Assembly: GCA_020747015.1 (NCBI GenBank)
Contig: JAGTJM010000006.1
Location: 434,001 to 498,000 of the forward strand
Reading direction: 5' to 3'
Origin: Pyrenochaeta sp. MPI-SDFR-AT-0127
Lineage: Eukaryota > Ascomycota > Dothideomycetes > Pleosporales > Cucurbitariaceae
DNA: 64,000 bases
This document shows, piece after piece, positions 10,124 to 20,483 of this stretch (positions are counted from its first letter, which is position 1; every line of letters starts with the position of its first letter). Under the pieces are notes generated by a model. It was given only the letters and a program-made list of their open reading frames with translations. It was not told where the DNA came from and did not search any database. The translations under genes were made by a program, and so were the position numbers.

Positions 10124-11578
10124 ATGGCTGTCGCAAGTTCGCCAGCGCAAGTCTCACCACCAGGCGGGCCACACGAAAATGGCGCACCGTCTCAGAGTCA
10201 AGAGAAGGCTTCACACGGTGCTCCGAAGAAACCGCGCCAAAAGCGACCCAATTACCACGAGATACATGCCAAGCCACTGCCCCTGGAGGCCTACCCGTTG
10301 CCGACTTTCATCCCGCATAACCCCATCTCCATTGTAAGGATTGCTATCAGCCTACTTTCTCACTCATTGTGGCGACCAAACTCGCACAAAGTCATTCACA
10401 AGGCTTATTTCTCTCCGGAGACCCAGTCGATCCATGTCACAGATCCTGCGTCTGTCCGTGCGTTGTGGGAGCACGGCTTCTGGGGCAAGGGATCTCTTAG
10501 CCGAAGTGAACCGCAATGGTTTGTCGCTGAGAAGCGCAGACAGGGCGAGGAGGCGTCAAAGACCAGTGCTGAAGTCACGCTTTCGCGACGAGAGGAGCGA
10601 AAGCAGTTCAAACTGGAGAGAGCTAAAGCTCAGCGTGAAGCTATTGAGCAGCAATTACGACAAGAAGGCAAGCTTGATGCCGATGGCAGCATCGAAGAGC
10701 TGGTAGAGAATGGGCAAGTAGCTGAATCGCCCCGAGGAACCATCTACACTCCTGAGGCTGGAGATGTTATCACTGTGACAGGTGACTCCATCGTTTCGGA
10801 AGTGAGCAGAGGTCTCGCTAATAAAGCCTCCTCATGGGGAGTGAATGATGTCGATACCGTCCACCAAACCGAGATTCAAGATCTGGAGCACCTTCAGCTC
10901 ACATCTGAAGAGGCATTTTTCCTCACATACGTCCTCGGTATCTTGGAAATAGTGAAGGATGGAGGTCGCGAGGTTGATGATGCTTTAAAGCCTTTCCCGG
11001 CTTGGTACCTTATGCGACTATACGCTGCCCATGCTTCGTTTCCTGTAGATGAAGGCAAAATCGCCCACTTACATACGGCACATCAAGCATGCCAGAACCT
11101 GCTCCAAGTCTCCCCTACCATATCGGATTTCCCAAACATCGCCCCCGATAATCCCTTTATGCTCAAGTATGCCGTCTACCACCACTTTCGTTCCCTGGGC
11201 TGGGTTGTCCGTCCTGGTATCAAATTTGCTGTCGATTATCTTCTGTATCTTCGCGGTCCCGCCTTTACCCATGCCGAGTTCGCTATCATCATCATCCCCT
11301 CCTACTCTGATCCTTACTGGTCCACTGAACCCGATCACTGTACAGATATGAAACAGAAAGAGCGGGAGTACAAGGATTGGTGGTGGCTGCATCGTGTGAA
11401 TCGGGTACAAACCCAGGTTATGAAGACTTTGATCCTAGTATACGTCGAGGTACCGAGACCGTGGGACAATCAGTGCATGCAAGACGGCTTCAAGTTGGAC
11501 ATCGGTAGCATACTGAAGAAATATACCATCAGAGAGTTTGTCTTGAGGAGATGGAGTCCAAGTCGGAATCGAGATTGA
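10124..11578 (+). CDS. SEN2: tRNA-splicing endonuclease subunit Sen2
   Basis: This 484-residue protein is the catalytic Sen2 subunit, which cuts the 5' splice site of intron-containing pre-tRNAs. The N-terminal part has the Sen2-specific segments PNYHEIHAKPLPLEAYPLP and VRALWEHGFWGKGSLSRSEP. A charged, coiled-coil-like linker with RREERKQFKLERAKAQREA follows. The C-terminal nuclease domain contains WVVRPGIKFAVDYLLY, and the expected catalytic triad is Tyr375, His383 (in FTHAEF) and Lys434. The ORF is open for 51 codons upstream, but the ATG at 10124 fits the family start and follows a possible leader-intron acceptor. No coding intron is seen. Confidence 0.93.
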   Translation: MAVASSPAQVSPPGGPHENGAPSQSQEKASHGAPKKPRQKRPNYHEIHAKPLPLEAYPLPTFIPHNPISIVRIAISLLSHSLWRPNSHKVIHKAYFSPETQSIHVTDPASVRALWEHGFWGKGSLSRSEPQWFVAEKRRQGEEASKTSAEVTLSRREERKQFKLERAKAQREAIEQQLRQEGKLDADGSIEELVENGQVAESPRGTIYTPEAGDVITVTGDSIVSEVSRGLANKASSWGVNDVDTVHQTEIQDLEHLQLTSEEAFFLTYVLGILEIVKDGGREVDDALKPFPAWYLMRLYAAHASFPVDEGKIAHLHTAHQACQNLLQVSPTISDFPNIAPDNPFMLKYAVYHHFRSLGWVVRPGIKFAVDYLLYLRGPAFTHAEFAIIIIPSYSDPYWSTEPDHCTDMKQKEREYKDWWWLHRVNRVQTQVMKTLILVYVEVPRPWDNQCMQDGFKLDIGSILKKYTIREFVLRRWSPSRNRD

Positions 11579-12552
11579 ACTTCTAGAGACAATAGTTGTA
11601 GCGCAATAGAATTATTGAGAGTCGAGTACAGGTGTCCATTCGTTCTAAATTGTTGTAGTATATGAAGATTTAGACTCCCTTAACAAGATCATTAGTGTTT
11701 CAGGCGGAACACGGTCGTTGAACATGTCGAGTCGCCCAGGGACAACATTTCCGTGTAATCGTAGACAGTGACCCTCTGCTGAAGGGGGGTTTGCATCCTC
11801 GACCCGAGAATAGAAAATCTAGGGCAAGCATGGAGTCCTGCGGACAGCTTCAGTTTTCTCATCAACCCCACCAGGCGGCAAGAAGAAACAAATCATGGTG
11901 ACCCTTCATGCTAGAAAACTGTACCAGTTTCTCGAACCCATCAATTCTCCTTTAGGGTATCGTGCCGATGGCGAGCGAGGAACGGCCATGCTCGTTTTGC
12001 ATTTTGGCAAGATTGGGCCGTTCCTTGCTTTCTGTGCAGACACCAACAAAGCTGTACGTTGTGAAAAGGTTCTGGAATTAAACGTTTCTATAGTTTCAGA
12101 GTGAAAGAAGATCAAACTCAAGGGCACAGAAGGGGTGTGGGAATGGCGAAGAATTGGCTTCCATAAAATTACCAAATACACATGATACACCTCAACAACA
12201 TTTTTTTGGAGAATGAACGTCTTGATCTAAACTTGAAATCTCATTCCTATCAATACCATGGGCAGCCGACTCCTACTGTGTTAGTGGGAGACGTATCCAT
12301 GGTTTCATTCACTCATTCTGCCTGTGGAGGTTAGCGTGATGAGCGTCTCAGCGAATCATCGTCCATAGGTAACTGGCCAGTGCATTTCTCCAAAAACTAT
12401 GAAACTACGCTTCAATCTGGCTCCAGAATCATAAAGGTACTGAAGATATACTCTACAAGCAGGATCAGATTACATCACTTCAGCCAACGCTTCAACCACC
12501 GGCACGACCCTTCGCCCATCTCAATCAGACCGACCAACGACAAATAATCATT
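11579..12552. other. intergenic region, no gene seen
   Basis: Roughly 970 bp with only short overlapping ORFs and no motif. It should contain the SEN2 3' end and the promoter of the following unknown gene. Confidence 0.45.
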
Positions 12553-13539
12553 ATGTGCCCACAGAAGAGAAAAAACGTTGAAGAGAAGACTACTTTTGAA
12601 AGCAGACGAATGCGCCTCCGAACAACACCACAACGCCTGGAGTACGGCATAAAGCTTCAAAACACACCAAGGCGTCCAAACGCATTCTTCGATCACTTTC
12701 CGCTTGACGTTCGCCGACTTCTATATGGGCATATGACATTGAGGCCTTTCCCTAGAGCAAAAGACTACTTGGGTCTCTATCTGTCATGTCGGCAGGCAGG
12801 AATGGAGATGGACCAAGCAGCTCCATCCCGACTGCGAGCATACCTATTGAATCGCCGGAACAAGCACAGTAGCGAGAAAATAGAGATCTGGCTGCCAAAT
12901 CACCTTGATTACGCACCCATCCCCATTGACTTGATGATGGATATCAGAATCAAGATCAAACAATCCACTTTTACTGCTTTCCCTTTCGAAGCCATCATGC
13001 GCCTGGCCACAGATCTTAGTGTCCTCAGGTTGAACCAGGTCCATATACATATCCTCGAAACAAAATGGGATCAACAAAACCTTGAGCTTCGGGAGATGAT
13101 GAATGCAGCCAATGCTACCTTACTTATATCAAGGCTTATCTCACCGAACGAAGCCAATACGGAAAATATCGGTCGGAAACATATACTACGTGTCAAAGAG
13201 TTGATAGTATCATGGCAGAGTGGTAGCGAAGGCGTGACAGATAAAATCGAGTGGATGGACGGTTGGAAGTACGAGACGGCGTCAGCAAAAGCCCATCGAC
13301 CATATGGATATAGGTTCAAGCAAGACAACGCGGGGGCCCGTGTGGTAGTGACCCCCAGGCCATTTCAACCAGAATGCCGCGTCACAGAGCAAGAGATGAG
13401 AACTGTGGTTGGCCATCACCTGCGCTCCATTTTCGATGTGCGGGTATCGAGAGCGACGATGGAGTTCGAGACACTGGAGATTGGTGATGGAGAGGTCATA
13501 CCCGCTTGCCGACCTGCCCATAGAAACACAGTGCCATGA
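12553..13539 (+). CDS. F-box-like conserved fungal protein, unknown function
   Basis: This is a 328-residue single-exon protein of unknown function. After a basic N-terminus it has FFDHFPLDVRRLLYGHM followed by GLYLSCRQAG. This is the pattern of many lineage-specific ascomycete proteins that begin with a degenerate F-box-like helix pair (LPxEIRxxIY, then LLxTCRQ). The rest is mixed alpha/beta with no signal peptide or membrane segment. The ATG at 12553 is the first in frame. An adaptor role in ubiquitin ligation would be pure inference, because the F-box is too degraded to be sure. Confidence 0.6.
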   Translation: MCPQKRKNVEEKTTFESRRMRLRTTPQRLEYGIKLQNTPRRPNAFFDHFPLDVRRLLYGHMTLRPFPRAKDYLGLYLSCRQAGMEMDQAAPSRLRAYLLNRRNKHSSEKIEIWLPNHLDYAPIPIDLMMDIRIKIKQSTFTAFPFEAIMRLATDLSVLRLNQVHIHILETKWDQQNLELREMMNAANATLLISRLISPNEANTENIGRKHILRVKELIVSWQSGSEGVTDKIEWMDGWKYETASAKAHRPYGYRFKQDNAGARVVVTPRPFQPECRVTEQEMRTVVGHHLRSIFDVRVSRATMEFETLEIGDGEVIPACRPAHRNTVP

Positions 13540-15340
13540 AGGAAGTCCGATCCCTGCCTGAAAGATACCTGGGATCTACACGACAGAAGCAGACCGGAAA
13601 TGATCGCGACTTATCAAAATTATTGTAGCGTGAGGAGGTTGACTGACTTCTAGGCTATGAATGTTTATAGATGTCCAGCAAGTGAAAAGCATGCGAAGTC
13701 CTTCATGAACCTTTTGGCGTACCCTTTGGAGTATGTCGCTATGTCTTGTATGTCGAAAGTTCTATAATTGGGCATGTTGATCAGCCGATCCCAAGCTTTC
13801 CAAGTCCATTTACAAGGGCGCTTTATGTCCGTATATGGAATGAGGTGTATGATAAATTGTACAGTAAGGTATAAAAAGAATTTGAGAGTAGCTTCTATAC
13901 TAGATTGTGGAGCGGGGTATATAGTGGATGCTACGTTTTCGTGTGAGGGTGCGAGTTTGCCTAAAGGAGTAAATTGTTTGCTAATTGCCGCCTCTCGCTC
14001 TTGCCAGATTCATGAACTGTCCATGGTGCTGAAACATGATTGTTGGCTGAGATAGATTGGGCCTCTCAGGATAATGTAGGGTTGTTGGTTTGTCGACGTG
14101 GTCCTACAGTCATTTCTGGCCCTTGCCTGGGATCGTTGTTCCCGTCTACTCTGTTGAGCATAATGATGTGACTATCTTTTAAGAATTTAGGTCAGGTCAA
14201 GGAGGATCCAATTCATAGATTAAATATGTTTGACGCTCTCGATAGCTAGCAAGGCGCTCTTGAGATCCCTCCTCGTAGTACCAACTTTGACGTTCTCATT
14301 ATGAGTAAGTCTTGTTGACAGAAAACTAACCAATTATCCCCAGAGCTTTCACAAAGGCCGCAGCTTCCGGAAGAGTTCACGGCCAAAAAAGGAAATTCTG
14401 GGAGTTTTGCGGCAATGGGACGCAATTGTAGGTTCTCTGACGGTGTTGAAGGGAAGCGCATCGTATTGATTCAATAGCTGTTCAGAGTATGCACATGTTT
14501 TCGTGCACTTTGTGGACACACGGGGCTAGTCTTCTTTTAGTCCTTTCGGCGACAGCTTCATCACGTCTATACTTCACCTTTTGGCATGACAAGATGAAAC
14601 CGCGTATCGGTGGTTGTCTTTAAGCGGAATGTCTACGAGAATGCAGAATTTGGAGAGACGGAGATGAAAATCAGGCACGGTGACAAAGAAAAGCATTGCT
14701 AAGACGATGATTGGTCATGGTTGACTAACGTTATTCCGAAAGATACATATTGCACGCGGTCTTGAGGCTGTTCGGCTTGCGACCTAATTGTGGTTCGCAT
14801 GATCGGGTCGTCATGTTCTTTCTCTACACGCAAATTGAATAGCCGCTTTACATAGCAAGCGATGAGACCGATCCAGAGATTTGTCAACCTAAATCACGAG
14901 GACATAGCTTCAAGGACCAGAGCTGTGACCATGGACAATGATTTTAAGACTCTTTCCAGTTCTGGTTACAGCGCACTCGTTCAATCTAGAGTCAAGTGTG
15001 AAGGCTCTAAGGCAATGTTTCGAAAGCGAGAAAATCTTGAGTAGTAATAAGCCAACGATAGTGTTGTTGGTGTGCCAATGGACAGCCTTATTGTCATGGA
15101 ACTTCACGGTGTAAAAGGCACACAAGATATTAAAACGATCAAGACAAGGTACAGCTATGGATTATATAGAAACCACTAAATATCAGAGACACGTATTACG
15201 ATCTCTGGGCATGAAGAAGATGATACTATGATCGATGATGCTATCGTCAAGCTGGAACTACGTAACTAGTATTGGAATTCAGGATCTTATCCATGGAAAA
15301 GATGTTGTACAACAAGCTTCTCATTCCGGCTTAGGCTTGT
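13540..15340. other. 1.8-kb gene-poor stretch
   Basis: Only short unrelated ORFs occur on both strands, and none has a motif, signal peptide or plausible exon chain. It is AT-richer than the flanking genes. It contains the 3' side of the chitin-binding gene. Confidence 0.4.
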
Positions 15341-17389
15341 CTAATCCCCACCCTGTTCCTGAGCAACAAAGTTGATATCATCCAAGTAGATATTTCCCAA
15401 ACAAAACTGATCATTGGGCCGATCATTACCAATCTGAATCTCAATCTCACTCTTCGTGCTCCCTGGCCAATTGACAATATGTGTTTTGCCATATTCATAC
15501 ACTTGATAAGCCCCTCCGTTAATTCCGCCGGTACATACGTCGTCGATGCAAACATTGACTGTGCAAGAATAGTCGTCATGTTCTGAATCAAGTAATGTGG
15601 AGAAGGAGAGGAGGTAAGGGGTGCCTGGACAAATGCGAATACGTTGCGAAATGTGGAAGTTCGCGTCGTCTTGGACTTCTTCGTGTTGGAAATAGCTGGA
15701 TGGCAAATTGTCAGTGGACACTGGTCAAATGAGGAAAGGGGAACCAGGTGTGGTCTCAACATGGACCGTCAGACTTACACGGCATATTGACCAGACAATG
15801 GAGAGGGGCTTCGAACAGTGACAGAGGCATCACCCAAGCCATTGGTAACTTGAGTCCAGGGCCCAAGGACGCCGCTCTCAAAGCCAGTGTTTTGTAGGTC
15901 GATAGGGACACAGGCTGAAGGTGTAGGCGTTGGTGATCGCGTTGAACTTGACACAGTGGAAGAAATGGAGGGAGCAATAGAACTACTTGACGATACTACA
16001 GAAGAAATGGCAGAGCTGCTCGAAGATTGTGCAGACGTGACTGAACTGCTTGAAGATAGTGCAGAAGACGTAACACTACTGCTTGAGGATCTCGCAGATG
16101 ATGTAGTACTGCTGCTTGAGGACATAGCACTGCTGGTAGAAGATCGTGTAGAAGAAGTAGCAGAACTGCTCGAAGATCTTATAGGCGATGTAGCGGAGCT
16201 GCTTGAAGATCGTGCAGAGGGCGTAACACTGCTGCTGGAAGATTGTCTAGTAGAAGTAGCAGAACTGCTTGAAGATCTTGCAGTAGAAGAAGCTAAGCTG
16301 CTCGAGGATCGTGCAGACGTGACTGAACTACTTGAAGATCTTACAGATAATGTAGCACTGCTGCTAGAGGACCGCGCAGATGTGATTGAGCTGCTCGAAG
16401 ATCGTGTCGAAGACGTAGCGCTGCGGCTTGAAGATCGTGCCGAAGAAGTTACAGAGCTGCTTGAAGGCCGTACTGAAGAACTAGCGGAGCTGCTCGATGT
16501 CTGAGTGGACGAGGTGCGGGTTGAGGATCCACTTGCAGATGATAGTTGAGTTGAAGAGTAATGTGTAGACGTGCGAGTTGACGAGGACGCGCTGCGAACG
16601 GAGCTTGGAGTGGAACTCTGGGCTGAGGAAGAGCGCGATGAAGTTGCAAGAGTCGTGGGCAATGTCACAGAAGAAGAAACGCCATCGCATTTACCGAAAC
16701 CAGTTTGGCAACCAGTGGAGCAGTATGCTGATGTCCTGCCGCAAAAGCCGTATCTGTAACGCGTTAACGTATGCTTAGAGGTTTTGGAAGAGCATCTTAC
16801 TGGCTGCAGCAATTACCGTACTTAGAGTCCAAGCAGGTCATTCCACCAGGGCTAGCACCGAATGCAAAGCCGCATCTGGCGTTAGTAGAGACTTTCTCGG
16901 TCGATGAGGGAGTTGCGGAAGGCGCGCGCGTAGAAGATTGACCGCGATCCGAGCTTACGACATTGTTGCATGTGCCAAAGGCTGGGTTGCAACCTGATCC
17001 GCAGTGTGCATTCCAGCGTCCACAGTACCCATAGGAACTACAACAATTTCCAAAGGCTGAGTTCAGGCAAGTTTGTCCTTTAGAGCCTCCGCAGCGTCCA
17101 TCAGTGGAGACCTTCGTCGATCCATCTTGATTCGTTGTGCAGGTACCATAGCCAGATTGGCAACCCTGCCCACAATGGGCGGATGATTTGCCACTGTATG
17201 CTGTCAGTGTAATTCTGGTAAATACATATGTACGTGACCGTACCAGTAGTTATACTGGGAGCAACATGAGCCAAAGGTACTCCCTGAACAAGTGAGGCCG
17301 AACTGGGCACCACAACGCCCGCTTGTACTTGTAGACTGGGCGTTGACAACTGTCAAGCCGGTGAGGGCCAACAGTGCAATGAATCTCAT
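15341..17389 (-). CDS. secreted three-module CBM18 chitin-binding protein with Ser-rich stalk and C-terminal beta-sandwich domain
   Basis: This 622-residue secreted protein probably binds chitin. The exons on the minus strand are 17244..17389, 16801..17193, 15779..16753 and 15341..15695, with introns of 50, 47 and 83 bp that keep frame. Residues 1-18 are a signal peptide ending in VNAQ. Three hevein-type CBM18 modules follow at about 25-67, 82-124 and 155-202, each with eight cysteines and the CCSxYxYCG core. The first two introns each fall inside that core. Residues 203 to about 455 are a Ser/Thr repeat stalk with units such as RSSSSSVTSA, likely O-glycosylated. The C-terminal 160 residues (NTGFESGVLGPWTQ through IYLDDINFVAQ) resemble galactose-binding-like carbohydrate modules. 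No catalytic domain is seen. Shielding of chitin or wall attachment is an inference. Confidence 0.85.
15950..16640. repeat. Ser-rich degenerate tandem repeat region
   Basis: On the minus strand this codes for about 25 imperfect copies of a nine- to ten-residue unit of the RSSSSSATSS type, with Arg at the start and runs of four to five Ser. The same DNA read on the plus strand stays open for 205 codons as Glu/Leu-rich heptads. That is a by-product of the repeat. Confidence 0.85.
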
Positions 17390-19499
17390 CTGAAGGAATT
17401 ATAATTTAAGGTATTGTAAAAGACAAAAAATGAGCGACTAAAACTGATTGAATGAGTGCAGTTGACAAATCAACCAAAAAACCTTTGAACGAAAGGACGT
17501 CTACAAAACGAGACTGTGTAGGTAACGAGTGACTCCAAATTCAAAGGGAATGAGGACAAAATACATGGCAAACTATGATTAGCATAAGAACGCCTAGCTG
17601 CTCTAACGCAGATTCGCCGGCAGCTTTGTTCTAGAGCCAATGAAGTCTCACAACAGCCGACGCCCTCCAAGAACTATTTCTTCGTGCAACAAGCCACACC
17701 AAGCCTTCTGAGTTGATGCCGGAGGGATCTCCGCATAGAGAACAGCGTCTCTCCATGACTATCTAAACGATCGAGCAAATTTTCACGAGTAGTGATTGAG
17801 GAACGGGCAGCTCACACTGCTTGGATGAAGTGGCTATCTACTCAATTGCTCATGGGTCTCGCATAAATCTCGATTACATAGAAGTCGAGAGCTACGCAAT
17901 AGTGTGTTGCACTCTACCTGACCGTCTGCCGCACGAGACAAAATTGGCAGGAGGGAGATTCGGAACCATCAAACATAGATAGAACGTCATGTCGGGCTAT
18001 TTTTGTTGTGTGTCTGTCGCTTGAGGTTGGCATTCTCTTGGTAATATTGACGAGTGCGATATCACAGCCTCGAGGCTGGCTGTGAGGTGGAGCCTTTCCG
18101 TTTCGATCCTTGGCAGGGGAAAGGGGTACATGTAAAAGCAAGGTTGAAGATCTTGGCCTTGCGACCACGTGCACAGACGCGGCGCTAAAGAGGATCCTCC
18201 GCAATGACACCGGCATCTAGTCCTCTTGAGAATTTTTTGGTTTACCCATTCAGGTTACTTTCGTACCTCAGTCATTGTGTTCAATGACTTGTCAGGCTCC
18301 TAGCAGAAACCATTGGTCACAGCTAGTACCCGATTGAACCACGACGTGATCCCGTTTGCTAGTCGTTGTTGACTACTTAGAGTCGCGAAGCGTACCATGC
18401 CGAAGTGCTTCACTCATGCTCCAACTGTCGCTTTGGCGTCCGCGCTGCACTGACATTGATGGATACGGTCTGATCATCTCATTATTCCATGTTTCACTTT
18501 CTTCCCAGTAGAAACCTCGGTGGGAGAGTGAGGAGCTTGTTCAGCGAGCGACCAATACGCGGCTGCCTGAACCATGGAGCCTCATTCATGCTTTATGGAA
18601 TTTCTCACTCATGTCAACAATAATGCGATTATACTTCTTCTATAGATCTGCAATTCTCAATCCATTGTTCGGTATCTATCAAGTACCCTCCCTCCGCTAC
18701 AATAAGATACAGTGGGGATTCTTATCATGAGATTTACTTGTCCTGTGATAACCCCAAACAATGTTCTTCCAAAACTATGCGGGTGGTTTATTGGTTGTGG
18801 AGGCTGATCCCTTCGAGGGACGGATTGATGATGTTGCCCGTTGTACATCTTAGAGCTGGAGAAATTTCGGGAACCGCGATATTAGATGTGCTTAATGACT
18901 ACTTACGTGCGCCGAAGCACGGCGAATCAATTTCAGTCTTCGGAAAGAGCATGGCGTGGTATTTAGACGATAACCTATCCATACGCGTATCTGCGTTCAG
19001 GATATCTGTTCCCTCTATACATATGAAAAAAAGCTACGTACATTCACATCAGGCTGCAGGAGAAGATCGATATTGTCCAATTTGCAGGAACGTAGGACCT
19101 GGGACGGCTATGCTGGTAGCAAAGGTTTCTACGCGGGCAAATTGTTCGTCGTGGACTTACCGAGAAACTTTACCAGGTCGAGACGAGGTACATTAATCTC
19201 CATGCAACGTTCATAGCCATCAAAATCAGGTGATCTCGCCTTTACTCACTTACAGTTTTGTTGGGGTGTAGTTCTCTAATCGGACCGCCAGATATTGTTT
19301 TGATCACTCATGGCGTGATGATCCTACTGTGACCATGTGTCATGCTATTTGTGGTGACCAACAGTGACTTAGTACTCATTGACCTATACATTAGCTCCTC
19401 AAACAGTCATGGGAGGTGGCAGAAAATGTATGACTCGCTCTCTCACATAACACGAACCCAGATCTACAGATATATGTAGTTTTTGGAGTAAGCGAGTCC
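17390..19499. other. 2.1-kb region upstream of the CBM18 gene, no gene seen
   Basis: This holds the promoter of the chitin-binding gene. The longest ORF (18738..19196, plus strand, 152 codons) shows no motif and has scattered, non-coding-like composition. I see no transposon open reading frame. Confidence 0.4.
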
Positions 19500-20200
19500 C
19501 TAGCGGTTAGTCACACCACCAGTCGGTGTTACTCCAAAACGCCTAACAATGTGGGGCACGCCAGCGTCGTTAAGTGGAGATGAGATATCCTTTACAGGAA
19601 TGAGTTTCCCGACCCATTTGAACTTCCATCGCTTCTCTGTAGAAGAGTACCATGATGGATGGGGGTCTTCTTCTTCAAACGCAGCACCGTCTGCTTGTGC
19701 TCCATCATTGATCGCCACTTTTCGTGTAAACCAGGAAGTTGTAACATTCCTTCTGGTTACTCGTAGGAGTGAGGTGCCATCCGAGTGTCCAAGTAGGGGT
19801 GATGCATCTGGTACAAGAATTTGATAAGAAATCAAATACTTTGTCGCAATAATCGTGCATCGAGGTCAAACTTCTCAGTTTCGTTGTCTCCGTCGTGTTC
19901 AGCAAAATTTGAAAAGAATTGGCGAATATTTCCAAAACCGCGCTTGTTTGTGGGCAAGTGCCACCATACAACCAGGTCACTGAAATACTGGGCAGATTAA
20001 TGTCATAGTTACCTCCTGTAAACTGCATCTCATTACTGAAGCAGGGACAAATATGTCCAGCGATCAGAAACAGTTTCAATCTAGCAAATGTTTCTGGTGC
20101 GGCATGAAATCTTTGGTGTTGTTGTGAATTTGGAGCATCCAGCTTGCGACTATTAGAAAGATATTCAAGTCACTAAGATAAATCTCGCTTTGCACTTAGA
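19500..20200 (-). pseudogene. cryptic coding stretch, possibly a decayed multi-exon gene
   Basis: I do not recognise this. On the minus strand several frames carry protein-like segments that follow one another: LNIFLIVASWMLQIHNN, then ETVSDRWTYLSLL, then DLVVWWHLPTNKRGFGNIRQ with a charged segment ending FDLDARLLRQ, then RNVTTSWFTRKVAINDG and a C-terminal KRWKFKWVGKLIPV before a stop at 19500. A normal-looking 57-bp intron (19980..20036) joins the second and third segments in frame. The other joins need a frameshift near 20084 and either a 32-bp intron or another shift near 19840. This fits a pseudogene, or a real gene whose structure I have misread. Confidence 0.3.
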
Positions 20201-20483
20201 CTTTCAAAGTGCCTATGTTTAGCATCTTGGTCAGGGCATTCAGGTTTTACGGTGCTTCTGTACGTGGCTGCAGTGCTGATAGTCCTCCCGCGCAAGTATA
20301 AGCTAACTGTGGGTGTGTGAGTGGAAGTAATACAAAGGAAGCATTGCATGTGGAATTTATTCATGATGGCACGGAAGTTTCAACTCAGGATTCCCGTATA
20401 GCATATCTTTCTATTACGTATGCCAAAACTCCTACCCCTTCAAACTCTCCTTAACATTTCTCACCGACACCCAATCCCGTCGC

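Noticed and set aside
15887..16504. 205-codon plus-strand ORF with Leu/Glu heptads opposite the Ser-rich stalk
   Set aside because: The Ser-codon repeat of the real gene forces an open antisense frame with LLED-like repeats. It has no independent start context or homology signal.
18738..19196. 152-codon plus-strand ORF
   Set aside because: No motif, no plausible exon partners, and composition like random sequence.
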